From Cacajao melanocephalus (Eukaryota > Chordata > Mammalia > Primates > Pitheciidae), in NCBI GenBank assembly GCA_963573385.1, contig CAUYLG010033162.1, forward strand, positions 92,168 to 156,167: 64,000 nt of DNA. Reading direction: 5' to 3'. Positions 1 to 12,300 of this stretch are shown one piece after another; position 1 is the stretch's first letter, and each line of letters begins with the position of its first letter. A program made the position numbers and the translations under genes. The notes under the pieces are model-generated. The model searched no databases. It was given only the letters and a program-made list of their open reading frames with translations, and had not been told where the DNA came from.

Positions 1-803
1 ACTGCCCATTTCTACTATCTGCCAGGTGAGGGGCCCACACTCCCATGACCCTGGTCATCCACCGAGTCTTCTGAACTGACAGGGAGACACCTGCAGCCAA
101 GGCACTGGGCCACTGCCCCATCCCTGCTGAAAAGGAGATACAGCAGCCACGGTGCTAAGACTCCATGCAAACTGCTTTCTCTTTCTGCTGGCATCAAGGT
201 CCATGATCACCTGGGATTGGCAGTGGGCAAACTTGCAGGGGCTGTGCAGAAGACCCAGGTGTCAGTTTTGGTTACCTTTTACATTCTTGTGGCCTTTTAT
301 TGTTCCCTCAGTTGTTCTCTCATCCCCCGTCCTCTCTTCTGATGCCTTTCCTTGCATACTGAACTTTCTGGCTGGGGCAGACCCTGGCAGCCAGTTCAGG
401 GTGGGGGCTGACCCTTTTAGGACTGGCCAGAGGATGGGAGAGAAAGGCAAAGGTCATGGGCCCAGGTGATGACTGGGCAGGGTGGGCACCACAGGCAGTC
501 ACGGTCCTGCGGCTGGCCTGGGAGACTGGAGACCTCATTTCTAGCACTGGCTCTGCCATAGGCTTTAAGTGGGATGAGCCAGGACCTCCCCAAGCCCTGC
601 CATCTGTAAGGCTAGTCGTCTTATAACCCACTAACTCACACATTTAATGAGCACCTGCTGTGTGCCCAGCCTTGTGCCAGGGACAGGGGAAATAACACCC
701 TTTCTATTCTTTCCTGTTTTCAAGGAGCTCACAGTTTCACGGGCAGCATACACGCTAATCACTATGTAAAAAATGCAACCTGACATGGGCTCTAATGAAG
801 CAA

Positions 804-804
<1 letters not shown>

Positions 805-844
<40 letters not shown>
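805..844. repeat. (CA)n microsatellite, about 20 units
   Basis: Uninterrupted AC/CA dinucleotide run of about 40 bp within PTPN3 intron 2. It is likely length-polymorphic. Confidence 0.97.
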
Positions 845-845
<1 letters not shown>

Positions 846-857
846 CACCATGACGTG

Positions 858-950
858 CAGATGTTGGTGCTTCCGTGGAGTCCTCATCCACTTCCTGAAC
901 CAGTCTCCTTCAGAAGGCGGCTAAGGACTTCACAGAAGCACCAACATCTG
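858..950. repeat. 93-bp imperfect inverted repeat (hairpin)
   Basis: The left arm at 858-889 and right arm at 919-950 are reverse complements over 32 bp with four mismatches. The outer 16 bp (CAGATGTTGGTGCTTC against GAAGCACCAACATCTG) are perfect, and the loop is about 29 nt. I do not recognise it as a named miniature transposon such as MADE1. It could be a MITE relic or a structured intronic element. Confidence 0.85.
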
Positions 951-1163
951 AGCATCAAACAATTCACATCACACAGAGGAAGGGGAAAGACCCTCAGGGT
1001 AGAGGTGAAATAGGGGCAAAATTTTCAACTATTTCCAGTGCAACCTCAGCATACAAGATCATAAGTTTTCATTTTAAAATATTTTTTCTTCATTTTGTAA
1101 GCCAAGAGATGAACACTGTTGGAAGCATTAATTCAGGAAAAATTTAAAAAGTAGAGAACTTAC

Positions 1164-1301
1164 AGTAACTTTAAAGGTCTGTACCAAGCCATCTAAAAAG
1201 CGGATGCTGCAGATGACTTCGGATCGAGTTTTCTCTTTGGGTAACTCTGAGGTGCGTATATTATTAATTCTTCCACCCAACGCACGTAACCGGGAGGTCA
1301 T
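1164..1301 (-). CDS. PTPN3: PTPN3 first coding exon: N-terminus of FERM-PDZ tyrosine phosphatase PTPH1
   Basis: Encodes the first 46 residues of PTPN3, a non-receptor protein tyrosine phosphatase with an N-terminal FERM domain, a central PDZ domain and a C-terminal PTP domain; only the start of the FERM region is here. Translation from the ATG at 1301-1299 gives [20 protein letters not shown] followed by [18 protein letters not shown] and VQTFKVT, which is PTPN3-like rather than PTPN4-like (PTPN4 starts MTSRFRLPAG, from memory). The exon runs 1318-1164: 17 nt of 5' UTR, then 138 coding nt ending in phase 0, followed by the donor GTAAGT (1163-1158). No in-frame upstream Met lies inside the exon. 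Arg34 and Leu39 differ from the His and Val I remember for human, suggesting a non-human primate or imperfect recall. The rest of the protein lies outside the window. Confidence 0.95.
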
Positions 1302-1318
1302 AACTATCATTGAATAAC
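1302..1318 (-). other. PTPN3: PTPN3 5' UTR portion of exon 2
   Basis: Seventeen nucleotides between the acceptor AG (1320-1319) and the initiator ATG. The untranslated leader continues in an upstream exon, probably in the CpG island near 37 kb. Confidence 0.8.
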
Positions 1319-1345
1319 CTGTAACATAAGATATACCTGTTAGTA
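1319..1345 (-). promoter_or_regulatory. PTPN3: 3' splice site with consensus TACTAAC branch point
   Basis: Read on the minus strand, a perfect TACTAAC (1345-1339) lies about 20 nt before the acceptor TTACAG (AG at 1320-1319). The intervening tract is poor in pyrimidines, so the strong branch site probably compensates. A second AG directly after the branch point is too close to be used. Confidence 0.8.
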
Positions 1346-1543
1346 CTTTGATATGCGAATCACCAGTTACTTGTGAATGCAGATACCTGTCAGATTTGAT
1401 CGTCTCGATACCATCTGAGGGACTCACAGATAATGAGAACTACATAGCAGATCATGTTTCCAATGGAGTTTTGACTTCTAAGCAAAGTGTATTGCTAAAT
1501 TATACATTCATAGTACTACATGGCTTATTTGTGTGTCTTATTA

Positions 1544-1605
1544 CCTCCCTGGTCTGAGGTACTATTTATATTTCCCTGGTCCTCCCTGGTCTGAGGTAAA
1601 ATTTA
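1544..1605. repeat. Short tandem duplication, period 37
   Basis: The string CCTCCCTGGTCTGAGGTA occurs at 1544 and again at 1581, followed in both cases by a related TTTATATTT stretch. Confidence 0.85.
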
Positions 1606-1724
1606 TATTTCTGATTTATATTTCCCAGGCTTTTAAATTTTTATTTATGTTTCACAATTTTTTGTATGTATGTGTTTACCTCTAAGGTTTTACAGAACTA
1701 CACACAGTATAAATATGATTTCAA

Positions 1725-2229
1725 ACATGAAAAGATTTATTGATAAACTGGTATTAAAATTAAAGGACCTCTATTCATTGAAAGACACCATTTAAGGCAG
1801 CAAAAAGGGAACTGACAGAGTGGAAGGAGATACTGGCAATATATATGTCTACAAAGAATACATGAGGTGCTCCTGCTGACCTAGTGAGAACAGAAAACCC
1901 CGCAGAAAATAGGAAGAAAACAAAAACAGGTACTCAACCACATTAGCTGTCAAAGAAATACAAATGAAACCCACAAAGCAACAGTACCACATGCCCACCA
2001 GAGAACCCCTACGATTCAAGACTGGCAAAACTACAGAGGGTGTGCAGCAACCAGAACTCTCACGTGCTGCTGGTGAGAACGTAACTGCTGTACTATGGAA
2101 AACTGCTGAATGGTATCTACTAAAGCTGAACATATGCATTTATTATGCTATAACAATTTCAGTCATGGGCACACTCCCAGCAGAAAAATGTATATTCACT
2201 CACTAAAAGACACGTACCAGAATCTTGTG
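1725..2229 (+). mobile_element. L1M fragment, ORF2/3' region, first part
   Basis: Degenerate LINE-1 sequence in plus orientation. Recognisable landmarks are 'caaatgaaacccacaaagcaacagtacc', then 'gcagcaaccagaactctcacgtgctgctggtgagaacgta', which follow the order of the ORF2 3' part. Many frameshifts; non-coding. Confidence 0.85.
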
Positions 2230-2458
2230 GGAGCGAAATTTTGAGTACATATGGACACCAAAGAGGGAATAATAGCCACCAGGGCCTACATGAGGGTGAA
2301 GTGTGGGAGGAGGGTGAGGATCGCAAAACTACCTATCGGGTACTATGCTATGACCCAGTTGACAAAATAATTTGTACACCAAATCCCCGTGACAGGCAAT
2401 TTACCTATATAAAAACCTGTGCATGTACTCAGAACTTATAAGTTAAAAATTTTTTTTA
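2230..2458 (+). mobile_element. Younger L1 3'-end insertion (L1PA/L1PB/L1MA type), 5' truncated
   Basis: Matches the end of the primate L1 3' UTR: 'gggcctacatgagggtgaagtgtgggagg', then 'aataatttgtacaccaaatccccgtgac', then 'cctatataaaaacctg', ending in an A/T-rich tail. It interrupts an older L1M copy that resumes after it. Confidence 0.85.
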
Positions 2459-2955
2459 AAAAATCATGACAATTCAAAGATTTGGTCCAAAATATGTATC
2501 TAATAATAATTTATAACAGTAACAAAAAAGAATCTTCATAATAGTCCTAAACTGGAAAAGACCCCATCTATCAAATGTAGACTGGATAAATTGTGGTACA
2601 GTCATACCATACACTACTACACAGCAAAAGAAAGAAATGAACTACCACTACATGCAAAACATGAATCAGTTGCTTTAAGTTGAGGAAAAGACATGAGACA
2701 TAATAGATTATCTGCTGCATGATTCCATTTATATAAAGTTTACAAACAGGCAAAACTAATCGATGCTGACAGAAGAAAGGATAATGGTTACCTTTGTGTG
2801 TAGTGAGGGGAAGGGTTTTCTGGGATGCTTTTCATATTCTATTTCTTGATGTGAGTGCCAATGACACTGGTGTAGTCACTTTGTGAAAATTTACCAAGCT
2901 CTACGCTTACGATTTGTGTAGTTTTCCATATGTATGTTTTAATAACAAGTTTACT
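2459..2955 (+). mobile_element. L1M fragment, second part, reaching the 3' end
   Basis: Continues the L1M element after the nested insertion, with L1 landmarks 'actggataaattgtggtacagtcatacc', 'gcatgattccatttatataaagtt' and the 3' UTR-like 'gaaaatttaccaagctctac'. The order is co-linear with L1 consensus. Confidence 0.85.
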
Positions 2956-3160
2956 TTTTTTAAAAAAGACAGTATAATATTTATAAAAAGGGAATTAGCA
3001 TTCAAAATCTGACCATGGTATTAGGGAACAGTGAGGAAACTGGTTTAACTGGTGAATTCAATGGTGGAAAGGTAGGCGAACAGACTGGAAAGATGTGCAA
3101 CTGAGGATGTGACTATATCACGTAGGTGGGAGGATCTAGGCCTCTACAAAGAATACATGA

Positions 3161-3578
3161 ACCAGCAGGGTGTGGGGCTCACACCTGTAATCCCAGTATT
3201 TTGGGAGGCCGAAGTGGGTGGATCACCTGAGGTCAGGAGTTTGAGACCAGCCTGGCCAACATGATGAAATCCCATCTCTACCAAAAATACAAAATTAGCC
3301 AGGCATGGCGGCACACACCTATAATCCCAGCACTCTGGGATGCTGAGGCAGACAGATCACCTGTGGTCAGGAGTTCGAGACCAGCCTGGCCAACATGGTG
3401 AAATCTCATCTTTACTAAACATACAAAATTAGCCAGGCATGGTGGCACACGCCTATAATCCCAGCTACTCTAGATGCTGAGGCACTTGAACCCAAGAGGC
3501 GGAGGTTGCAGTGAGCTGAGATCATACCATTGCACTCCCTGGGCAAAAAGAGCAAAACTGTCTTGAAAAAAAAAAAAA
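3161..3578 (+). mobile_element. Trimeric Alu (left-left-right arms)
   Basis: Alu of about 418 bp instead of 300. The 'cctRtaatcccag' box occurs at 3184, 3318 and 3452, exactly 134 bp apart, and the two left-arm units each carry 'gagaccagcctggccaacat'. It ends in an A tail at 3566-3578. Confidence 0.93.
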
Positions 3579-3724
3579 CAGTAAGTGAAGTAATTTTAAA
3601 AATCAAATTGGCTCAGGGAATGGCGAAGATATAAATCTGACGCTTTTCGGTCAAAGAGCGAATAAAGATGAAGGGCCTGAGAATAATTAATTTTTTATTA
3701 ATTATCTGCAAACTTTCTCTGATG

Positions 3725-4068
3725 GGCTAGGCCTCTGCATATGCTATTCCTTCTGCTTGCAAAGCTCTTCTGGCTCCTTTTTATCTGATTAATTCCAGTT
3801 CCTCATCAGTGCTCAGCACAAGCATCGCTTCCTCTGGGAAGCCTTCCCTGGCCTCCCTAACCAGTCACAGATTTGAGTGACAGAGTTCACTCACTAGTGC
3901 TCGTCCTCATTTCACACTTACAACTGATGATATGTATTTAATATCTGCTTCTCCCACTAGATGCAAAGCCCCACAAGGGTAGGTCTGTTTTTGTTCACCG
4001 TACTGTCAAACCTAGGTCTGGTAGGCAGTTAGTAAATGCCCAAATGAATGGAAGGAAGAATGAAATAG
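3725..4068 (+). mobile_element. L2 (LINE-2) 3' fragment
   Basis: Follows the L2 3' end pattern: 'gaagccttccctggcctccc', then 'gcaaagccccacaagggtagg', then 'agtaaatgcccaaatgaatgg'. Confidence 0.8.
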
Positions 4069-4179
4069 AAAACAAAGCCAAGATTTACAGTCTGCACAAC
4101 AGACTATATAGCAGTACAACAGGTTAGACAAACTTGAGAGAGAAGGATGGGGTGGGGTCTAAGTAGAAATTAGAGGGGG

Positions 4180-4313
4180 AGCCTGGTACGGTAGTGCCCA
4201 CCTGTAGTCCCAGCTACTCTGGAGGCCAAGGTGAGAGGGCTGTTTGAGTCTAGGAGTAAGAGTCCACCCTGGGCAACACAGCAAGACTCTCTCTATAAAA
4301 AAAAAAAAAAAAA
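4180..4313 (+). mobile_element. Alu monomer/half-element (FAM/FRAM-like)
   Basis: A single Alu arm with 'cctgtagtcccagctactctggagg' and 'ctgggcaacacagcaagactct', plus an A tail. Confidence 0.85.
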
Positions 4314-4362
4314 CCAAGAAAAGAAAGAAGGAACGCAGATGGGAGAAGAGACAGATGTCCCA

Positions 4363-4492
4363 CAGACCAGTGCTTCTCACAGTGCAGTGTGTGTACAGAG
4401 TGCTTGCAGATCTCGTTAAAATGCAGACTCTGATTCAAGTAGGTCTGGATAGGACCCAAGAGTCTACATCTTGTCTCCCGGGTAATGACCAA
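4363..4492 (+). mobile_element. MER5A-like hAT-Charlie MITE
   Basis: Shows 'cgttaaaatgcagactctgattcaagtaggtctgg', the standard MER5 core, in degenerate form. Confidence 0.7.
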
Positions 4493-4628
4493 CCTGCTGC
4501 TGCCAGGGTCCATTCTGGGAGAAGCAAGTCACAGGTAATAGGAAAATTACCTAATGTCAGGGTGGGGCCAGAGAAAAGATTTGCGAGTCAGTAGCAAGGA
4601 GTAGTGACTCAGCCCTCAAAAGGATGTG

Positions 4629-4660
4629 GCCAAAGCAGACTGGCCAAAGCAGACTGGAGA
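4629..4660. repeat. Short tandem duplication (about 14-15 bp x2)
   Basis: GGCCAAAGCAGACT occurs twice in direct succession. Confidence 0.85.
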
Positions 4661-5094
4661 ACCAAGAAACTTCAGGGAAAGACAGGGGGCAGCGATTAGG
4701 TGCAGAAAGTACATCCAGGAAGAGAGGCACTTGGTCTCTTTATCATTATATTTAAGAAGCTCCAAGTAAACCTCCCTCAGATAAGGATAGGGAATCTCAA
4801 ATATTAATAAAAAAAAATGCCTGGGACTAACAGTGCAAAGAAACTTATTCAGTCACTTATAAAATTCCACCCACCCCACCACCTCCGCCTTGCCCTTTCC
4901 AGTGAAAATGTCATCAGAAGCAGGGATGCATTTTCTGAGTAATACAAAAAGTTATCAAAAGACAACAAATGTGTTCCATAATGCTTTAACCACATTGACT
5001 TTAAAATGTCAATTTTATTTTTTAGTTCTTGTCTAAGAATCTCAGGTGGGTTACAATTTTTTTCAAAAGGTACAATAGAACCATTACAAGTTGG

Positions 5095-5222
5095 TTTTAG
5101 TGGGAGGTGCACATCAGAATCACCTGGGGAGCTTTTAAAAACTGCCTGTCCCCACACCTCCCCAGTGGTGATTCAGCACCCTCGGGTGTGGCACAGAATC
5201 ACTTTCCCTTTGGGAAGCCCTC
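5095..5222 (+). mobile_element. MER5A-like MITE
   Basis: Contains 'cacatcagaatcacctggggagcttttaaaa' in the MER5A order, followed by a diverged second half. Confidence 0.7.
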
Positions 5223-7114
<1,892 letters not shown>

Positions 7115-8010
7115 CAGGGCAAAGTATTCCATAGTCTTATTTTTTTAAAGTAAGGGATTTAGGCCTCTAATTGAAGAATGTGAGTTTGGTTGAAGACAAG
7201 AAGAAGAAAACAGTCTTGATTTATAAACACCCAATTTGTAAGTAACCTGTATAAATGAATCATGGGTGGCTTGCTACAGGAATCAACCTACATCATCAAG
7301 CTGGTCTAGCCCAATGCCACCACCTAGTGGCGACAAAGGGAAGACATGCCACCTCCTACGCTGACAGTATAAAGGAAATGGGGACAGCTCTGCTCTCCTT
7401 TTCTGCTTATTGCTCACAGTTCAGCTTATTTCAAAAATCCTTTTTGCAGTATAGAAGCCCTTCTCTGTAGCTCAATTCCTTTTCCTGAATTCTTCTTCCC
7501 TATGAACTCAGGAAAGCACTTTCTTCCCTCTCCCCCACCCTTCTTTTCCTTTTAGCTGTTTCTGAGCCCTAACAGATAACTGATCTAGAGAAGGGCATTT
7601 CTAGCATGGAAAAGTACCTGTACTATCAACCACCCTAGACAATGACTCATCAAATTAAGTGCGCTTCTCGTCAAATGCCAATATTTAATGTATTGTAGAC
7701 ACATGCTTCATTCATTTAGCTGCTAACATAGTACCAGGGTTGTTCTCTCTTCCTTGTCACTGTAGACACACAGATGCTGGGTTGCATTACATGGTAACAA
7801 GTTTTTTTGGGGGGCCAACCAGGGCCCCAACAAGGAATAATCATTTGCATTGCTCATGACTTTAGGAAAACAGAAACCACACTTTCCTATTGCTGTCAGT
7901 CCCTCAAACAGGACAGCTTTTCATTCCAGTCTGTTTTAAAGCCAGGGCTAACTGTTCCTTAAATTCCTCTGAAGTAAGTGGGGTATTCCCTTCTAAAGAT
8001 AAAATTTACT
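7115..8010. other. Intronic sequence without recognisable repeats or genes
   Basis: No repeat or gene recognised apart from a possible CTCF-type motif at 7316-7333. Confidence 0.5.
7316..7333 (-). promoter_or_regulatory. Possible CTCF-binding motif
   Basis: The minus strand reads CGCCACTAGGTGGTGG, close to the CTCF core CCASYAGRKGGC with one mismatch at its end. Binding is not shown by sequence alone. Confidence 0.35.
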
Positions 8011-8205
8011 GGCTAGACCCTCATATCTACAAAAATTAAAAAAAAAATAGCTGGGTGTGGTGGCACTTGCCTGTAGTCCTAGCTATTTGGGAGGCTGAGG
8101 TGGGACAATTGCTTGAGCCCAGGAGGTCAAGGCTGCAGGAAGCTATGACTGCACCACTGCTCTCCAACCTGGGCAACAGAGCAAGACATTGTCTCAAAAA
8201 AAAAA
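8011..8205 (+). mobile_element. Alu, 5' truncated
   Basis: Starts at the end of the left arm ('atctacaaaaatt') and has the whole right arm through 'gcaagacattgtctcaaaaa'. Confidence 0.9.
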
Positions 8206-8349
8206 TTTTTTTTTTTTTACAAACACTTGGGCAGGGATTTATTTATCATTTATTAAACACTAAGATGAGCTCAAAAACTAAGAATGTCTGCTCACTGATT
8301 AAGTTACTAAAAAAATAGTGACTAAAATGAGACTTTCTTTTTAGCCAGT

Positions 8350-8458
8350 GACTTAAAACTAGTGTACACAGGAATCATCTACAGACTTGTTAAAATGCAG
8401 ATTCTTGGTTACTACCCAGAGATTTTGGTTCAGTAAGGGCTCAGGAAACTGCATTTTA
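8350..8458 (+). mobile_element. MER5-like MITE
   Basis: Shows 'ggaatcatctacagacttgttaaaatgcagattcttgg', the MER5 core order. Confidence 0.7.
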
Positions 8459-8563
8459 AAACAAAATAATTTTCTGAACTTACAGAAAAGTTGCAAGAAA
8501 AACATCACTCCTGCATAACCCTTTTGTCCTGGATTCAACTGTTAACATTTAGCCATATACACA

Positions 8564-8856
8564 TTTTTTTTTTTTGAGTTAGTCTTACTCTTTTGCCCAG
8601 GCTGGGGTGTAGTGGAACGATCTCAACTCACTGCAACCTCCACCTCCTAGGTTCAAGTGATTCTTGTGCCTCAGCCTCCTGAGCAGGTAGGATTACAGGT
8701 ATGCACCACCATGTGCCTGGCTAATTTTTGTGTTTTTAGTAGATACAGGGTTTCATCATGTTGGCCAGGCTGGTCTTGAACTCCTGACCTCAGATGATTC
8801 ACCTGCTTCAGCCTCCCAAAGTGCCGGGATTACAGGCATGAGCCATCGTGTCCGGC
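8564..8856 (-). mobile_element. Alu, full length, antisense
   Basis: T-run, then 'cccaggctggggtgtagtgg', ending 'gagccatcgtgtccggcc'. It lies 359 bp from the sense Alu at 8011-8205, so the pair could fold as an inverted repeat. Confidence 0.95.
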
Positions 8857-9173
8857 CCACATACCCTTTGTTTCCCCTCTCTCTCGTCTATATACACACA
8901 AAGACACACCATGCTTTTCTCTGAACCACTTGATGTAGAGCTCACACCCCTTTATCTCGAAATATTTTAGCACGTATCTCCCCAAAACAAGGGCATTTCA
9001 TAACCACCGTACAATTATCACACTGAAGAAATTTAACATTGATAAGCACTTATCTAATGTCCAGTCCATACTAAAATTTTGCAAACTGTTCCAAAGATGT
9101 CCTTTATTTCTCTCCCCCGATCCATAATCCAAACCAGAATCATGCCTTGTTTTACTTGTCATATGGAAATCGC

Positions 9174-9314
9174 CTTTTTTTTTCTTTTTTTTTTTTAACA
9201 AGACAGAGTCTCATTATGTTGCCCAGGCTGGCCTCAAACTCCTGGGCTCAGCAGTCCTCCTGCCTTCACCTCCTAAGGAGCTGGGACTACAGATGTATAC
9301 CAACACACCCAGCT
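9174..9314 (-). mobile_element. Alu monomer, antisense (FLAM-like)
   Basis: T-rich start, 'ttgcccaggctggcctcaaactcctgggctcagcagtcc' and 'agctgggactacag'; only one arm is present. Confidence 0.85.
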
Positions 9315-12300
9315 TGAAGTTGCATTTTAAATAAATAGTACCCTGACCTCCATGACAATGGTGCAGCTGGTGTGAGAGCCACACAATGGAAAATCCTCTA
9401 CCAGATGATCTTCCAGGTTCCTTTTGCCTCTGCCTGTCTATGCTTATAGCTTATAGGGTCTTGGTTAGGTAGGCATCCTTTCGTCAGTTTTACCGTCTAT
9501 ATTACAAGTCACTTCCCAGAGCTAAACAGAGTTTCCACAGCTTGGCAGCTGTCCCACCACTCAGTCTGGGAGAAGTGCTTCCTAAATCATTGTTGATGAA
9601 GCAACAGATTTTCCAGTCTATATGTCAGTGCTGGGATTAGTACTGTTGTCTAAACAGAGAAGAAAGCAACAGGAAAACTGCCATCATTCAAAAAGGACTG
9701 TATCACTTGATATTACATAACCAGATGTCTTGGCTTGTTCACTCAAATTAGTCCACATTATTCACCAACACCAATTCTTAACAATTCATCCAAATTATAA
9801 CAGGCCACACAAAGAAAGCACACACCCTTCCTCAGAAACTCGTGAAAGGGTCAACCAGCATTTTCTTAAAGCAGCAGCAATAAAAGAAAACAAGATGCAT
9901 GCATTTTGTGCTACTAATTAGGCTTTGAAAATGTTCTTTTTCAAAATTTTTATTTCATATTTTCTGTTTTCACTGTCATTTTTATTTTTTTGCAAATGTT
10001 CTTAATGAAATTCAGTCCAACTAATTAAAAACTAGTGATTTCAGTTTTCATTTGTGAAATGCCCAAATATCTTTAAAAACACTTCCCTATACATTATTTC
10101 CCTTTATTAGTTTTAAAATAAGTGCAGTTGATAACCAAATTACTGTACAATTGGTACCTGGAATTTAATCTTTTTCCTCATAACTCTGTAATTTCATAAA
10201 CTGATCAACACTACCTTCTGCCATTTGTAGCCTACTTTCTTGGCTTTTTAATTTCCAAAGTACAATACTCCATAACAATACAAAGATAAATACACTAACT
10301 TATTTTTTAAATTATGTTTTAATGTAAACATGATCACTACTGAATACTTGCTAAGAGAAAAACAAACCTCCTTATTTAGGGAGGCATTTTCATATGGCTA
10401 ATTCAACGTTAAAGCCAATACACAACTTTATCCTGAACCTGTATACCAAAAAATTAAGTTTTAAATAACATTTTAAAAGTATAAAACCTCCTAATGAATA
10501 CAATAACACAGTTGACAATCCAAGGGCTGGTGAACAAAACTTTTTAAGTGTTAACACCTCTTATTAGAAAAAATCATTTATGAACGTACTTAATACTCAA
10601 GTCTTCACATTTTTCTCTAGCACATGGGAGACACGCTCACACAGGTCATTTTAATAATACAGCACAATACTCCGTTGAACCATCTTGCAATTGTCAATCC
10701 TGATACTCCAGAAGTACAATTTTGGGATCAAATCATTTGTTCCACAGATCCTGTAATTTGTCTGGGAAGTGGCTCTGTGACTGAAGCCCCTGGGAAGCCG
10801 GGGTGGAGTCATTTGTCGGACTGTTGTGTTCAAACCGAGATCTGTAATTACTGGCCTTCTCATACAACTTCAAAATGTCAAATAGTTTTCTTATTATGGA
10901 GTTGGGGTTTATTTATAGGTTTTATTTATAGGTTTGACACCATGACACTTGCAAAACTAACAAAATAAAAAAGTTATAGTTGATCCTGGCAGTATAAGAA
11001 GTAGTAGTTTTAAGCTCCCTGAAGGGCAAGATAAAGAATGCTGCAGGAGCCGCAGGCAGTTTCGGGAAAGAGGTAATGTTGCTATAAAGAGAAACCAATC
11101 TCTTAAGTGCCATGAGCTGGGTTTTCAGTGTTGCGATGAGAAGCTAGTAACTAAAACACAAAGTTTGCTTCAAAGCCGGCAGAAAACTCATGCTGAGTAT
11201 ATTAAATGAAGCCATTCAATTTAAAGAAAAACCTTTTTCTTGAAGTATCACAGAGAGAAAAAGTACAAATGCTAAATATAATGCTCCCCAGGAGGCCAGC
11301 AGGAGCCCCTCACGTCCTCTTCCAGACACTCCCCTCCATAGGTGACCACTCTCTCCTGACTTAACAATGCTGTCTTTCTGAGTTTTTTTTAAGTTACAGT
11401 TAGACCGTGTTAGAAGTTTTTTTTTGTTGTTGTTGTTTTTAAGAGTTTTAGGAAATCTGACTATGCTACAGTGCCAAACAGCACACCCCCAAATTCCACA
11501 GGACTCAACTCTCCCTGGGGTGCTTCTCAGTACCCATGTGGACATCTTGGGTGGGTTGCAGAGAAATGAGATTTGGTTTTGTCCCACTAGTCACTGAACA
11601 GTGACTGGTAACCTTTCCCCACTGCGTGCCACATTGGTGAACCCAGACACCTAAGAGCCAGCAAACCTGCCTCCTGGGAGAAAAACAGGGCAAACGCCAG
11701 CCCATGGGGGTTTTCGACCAAGTCATGCTGAGGAAAATGACATCTAGGACTTACCTCAGGCAAGCTGTCCCCCGACAGCCTCCAAGCAACCTGCATCTGA
11801 GTACGATTTCATGGGCTTGTCACTCTTGTTTACACTTACTTTCAGCCTCCTTGGTTGCTGCTTTGGCAAAGGAGTTCCGCGTCATTTACTCTCTCAACAT
11901 TCATTACTCTGCGCCATCTCTGCGCCAGGCCAGGGAGTGGGCAGTATCAAGTTCTAGGGGAGATGAAGCCCAGGGTGCTGGAGCAACATGAGGAAGGCTC
12001 TGGACCCACCAGGGTGGGGTGGGTGTCGGGACCCGTTCAGAAAAATTTCATGGGGAGTCTTGCAGGATAAGGGGATATTGGCCAGGGAAAAGCTGCAGTA
12101 TTCCGGACACTGCAAACCCCATGTGCAAAGGTTGGGAGGGGAAAATACATGCACGGTATGGGAACTCCACAGAAACTGATTTAGCAGGCGTTCTCGAGGA
12201 ATAACTGAAATCTTAGAGAAATCTCTGGGACGATAAGATTAGGTACTTCAAAAATCCAATGAGCTGTCACACAGAAGAGGAATTAGGATACAATGTAAGG

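Larger units (their letters stand above)
1..1163 (-). other. PTPN3: PTPN3 intron 2 (start of intron, partial)
   Basis: This is the sequence downstream, in minus-strand gene orientation, of the GTAAGT donor that ends the first coding exon. It holds unique-looking sequence (1-540), an old MIR/L2-like stretch around 540-790 (wording typical of ancient repeats: 'gagcacctgctgtgtgcc'), a (CA)n microsatellite and an imperfect hairpin. No second PTPN3 exon is visible before the window ends. Confidence 0.75.

Noticed and set aside
1348..1557. Plus-strand frame overlapping the PTPN3 acceptor region
   Set aside because: It is the opposite strand of PTPN3 intron 1; the minus-strand exon explains the locus.
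10624..10968. 114-codon plus-strand frame in intron 1
   Set aside because: No recognisable similarity, no splice or promoter context, and on the strand opposite PTPN3; length is within chance for AT-rich intron.
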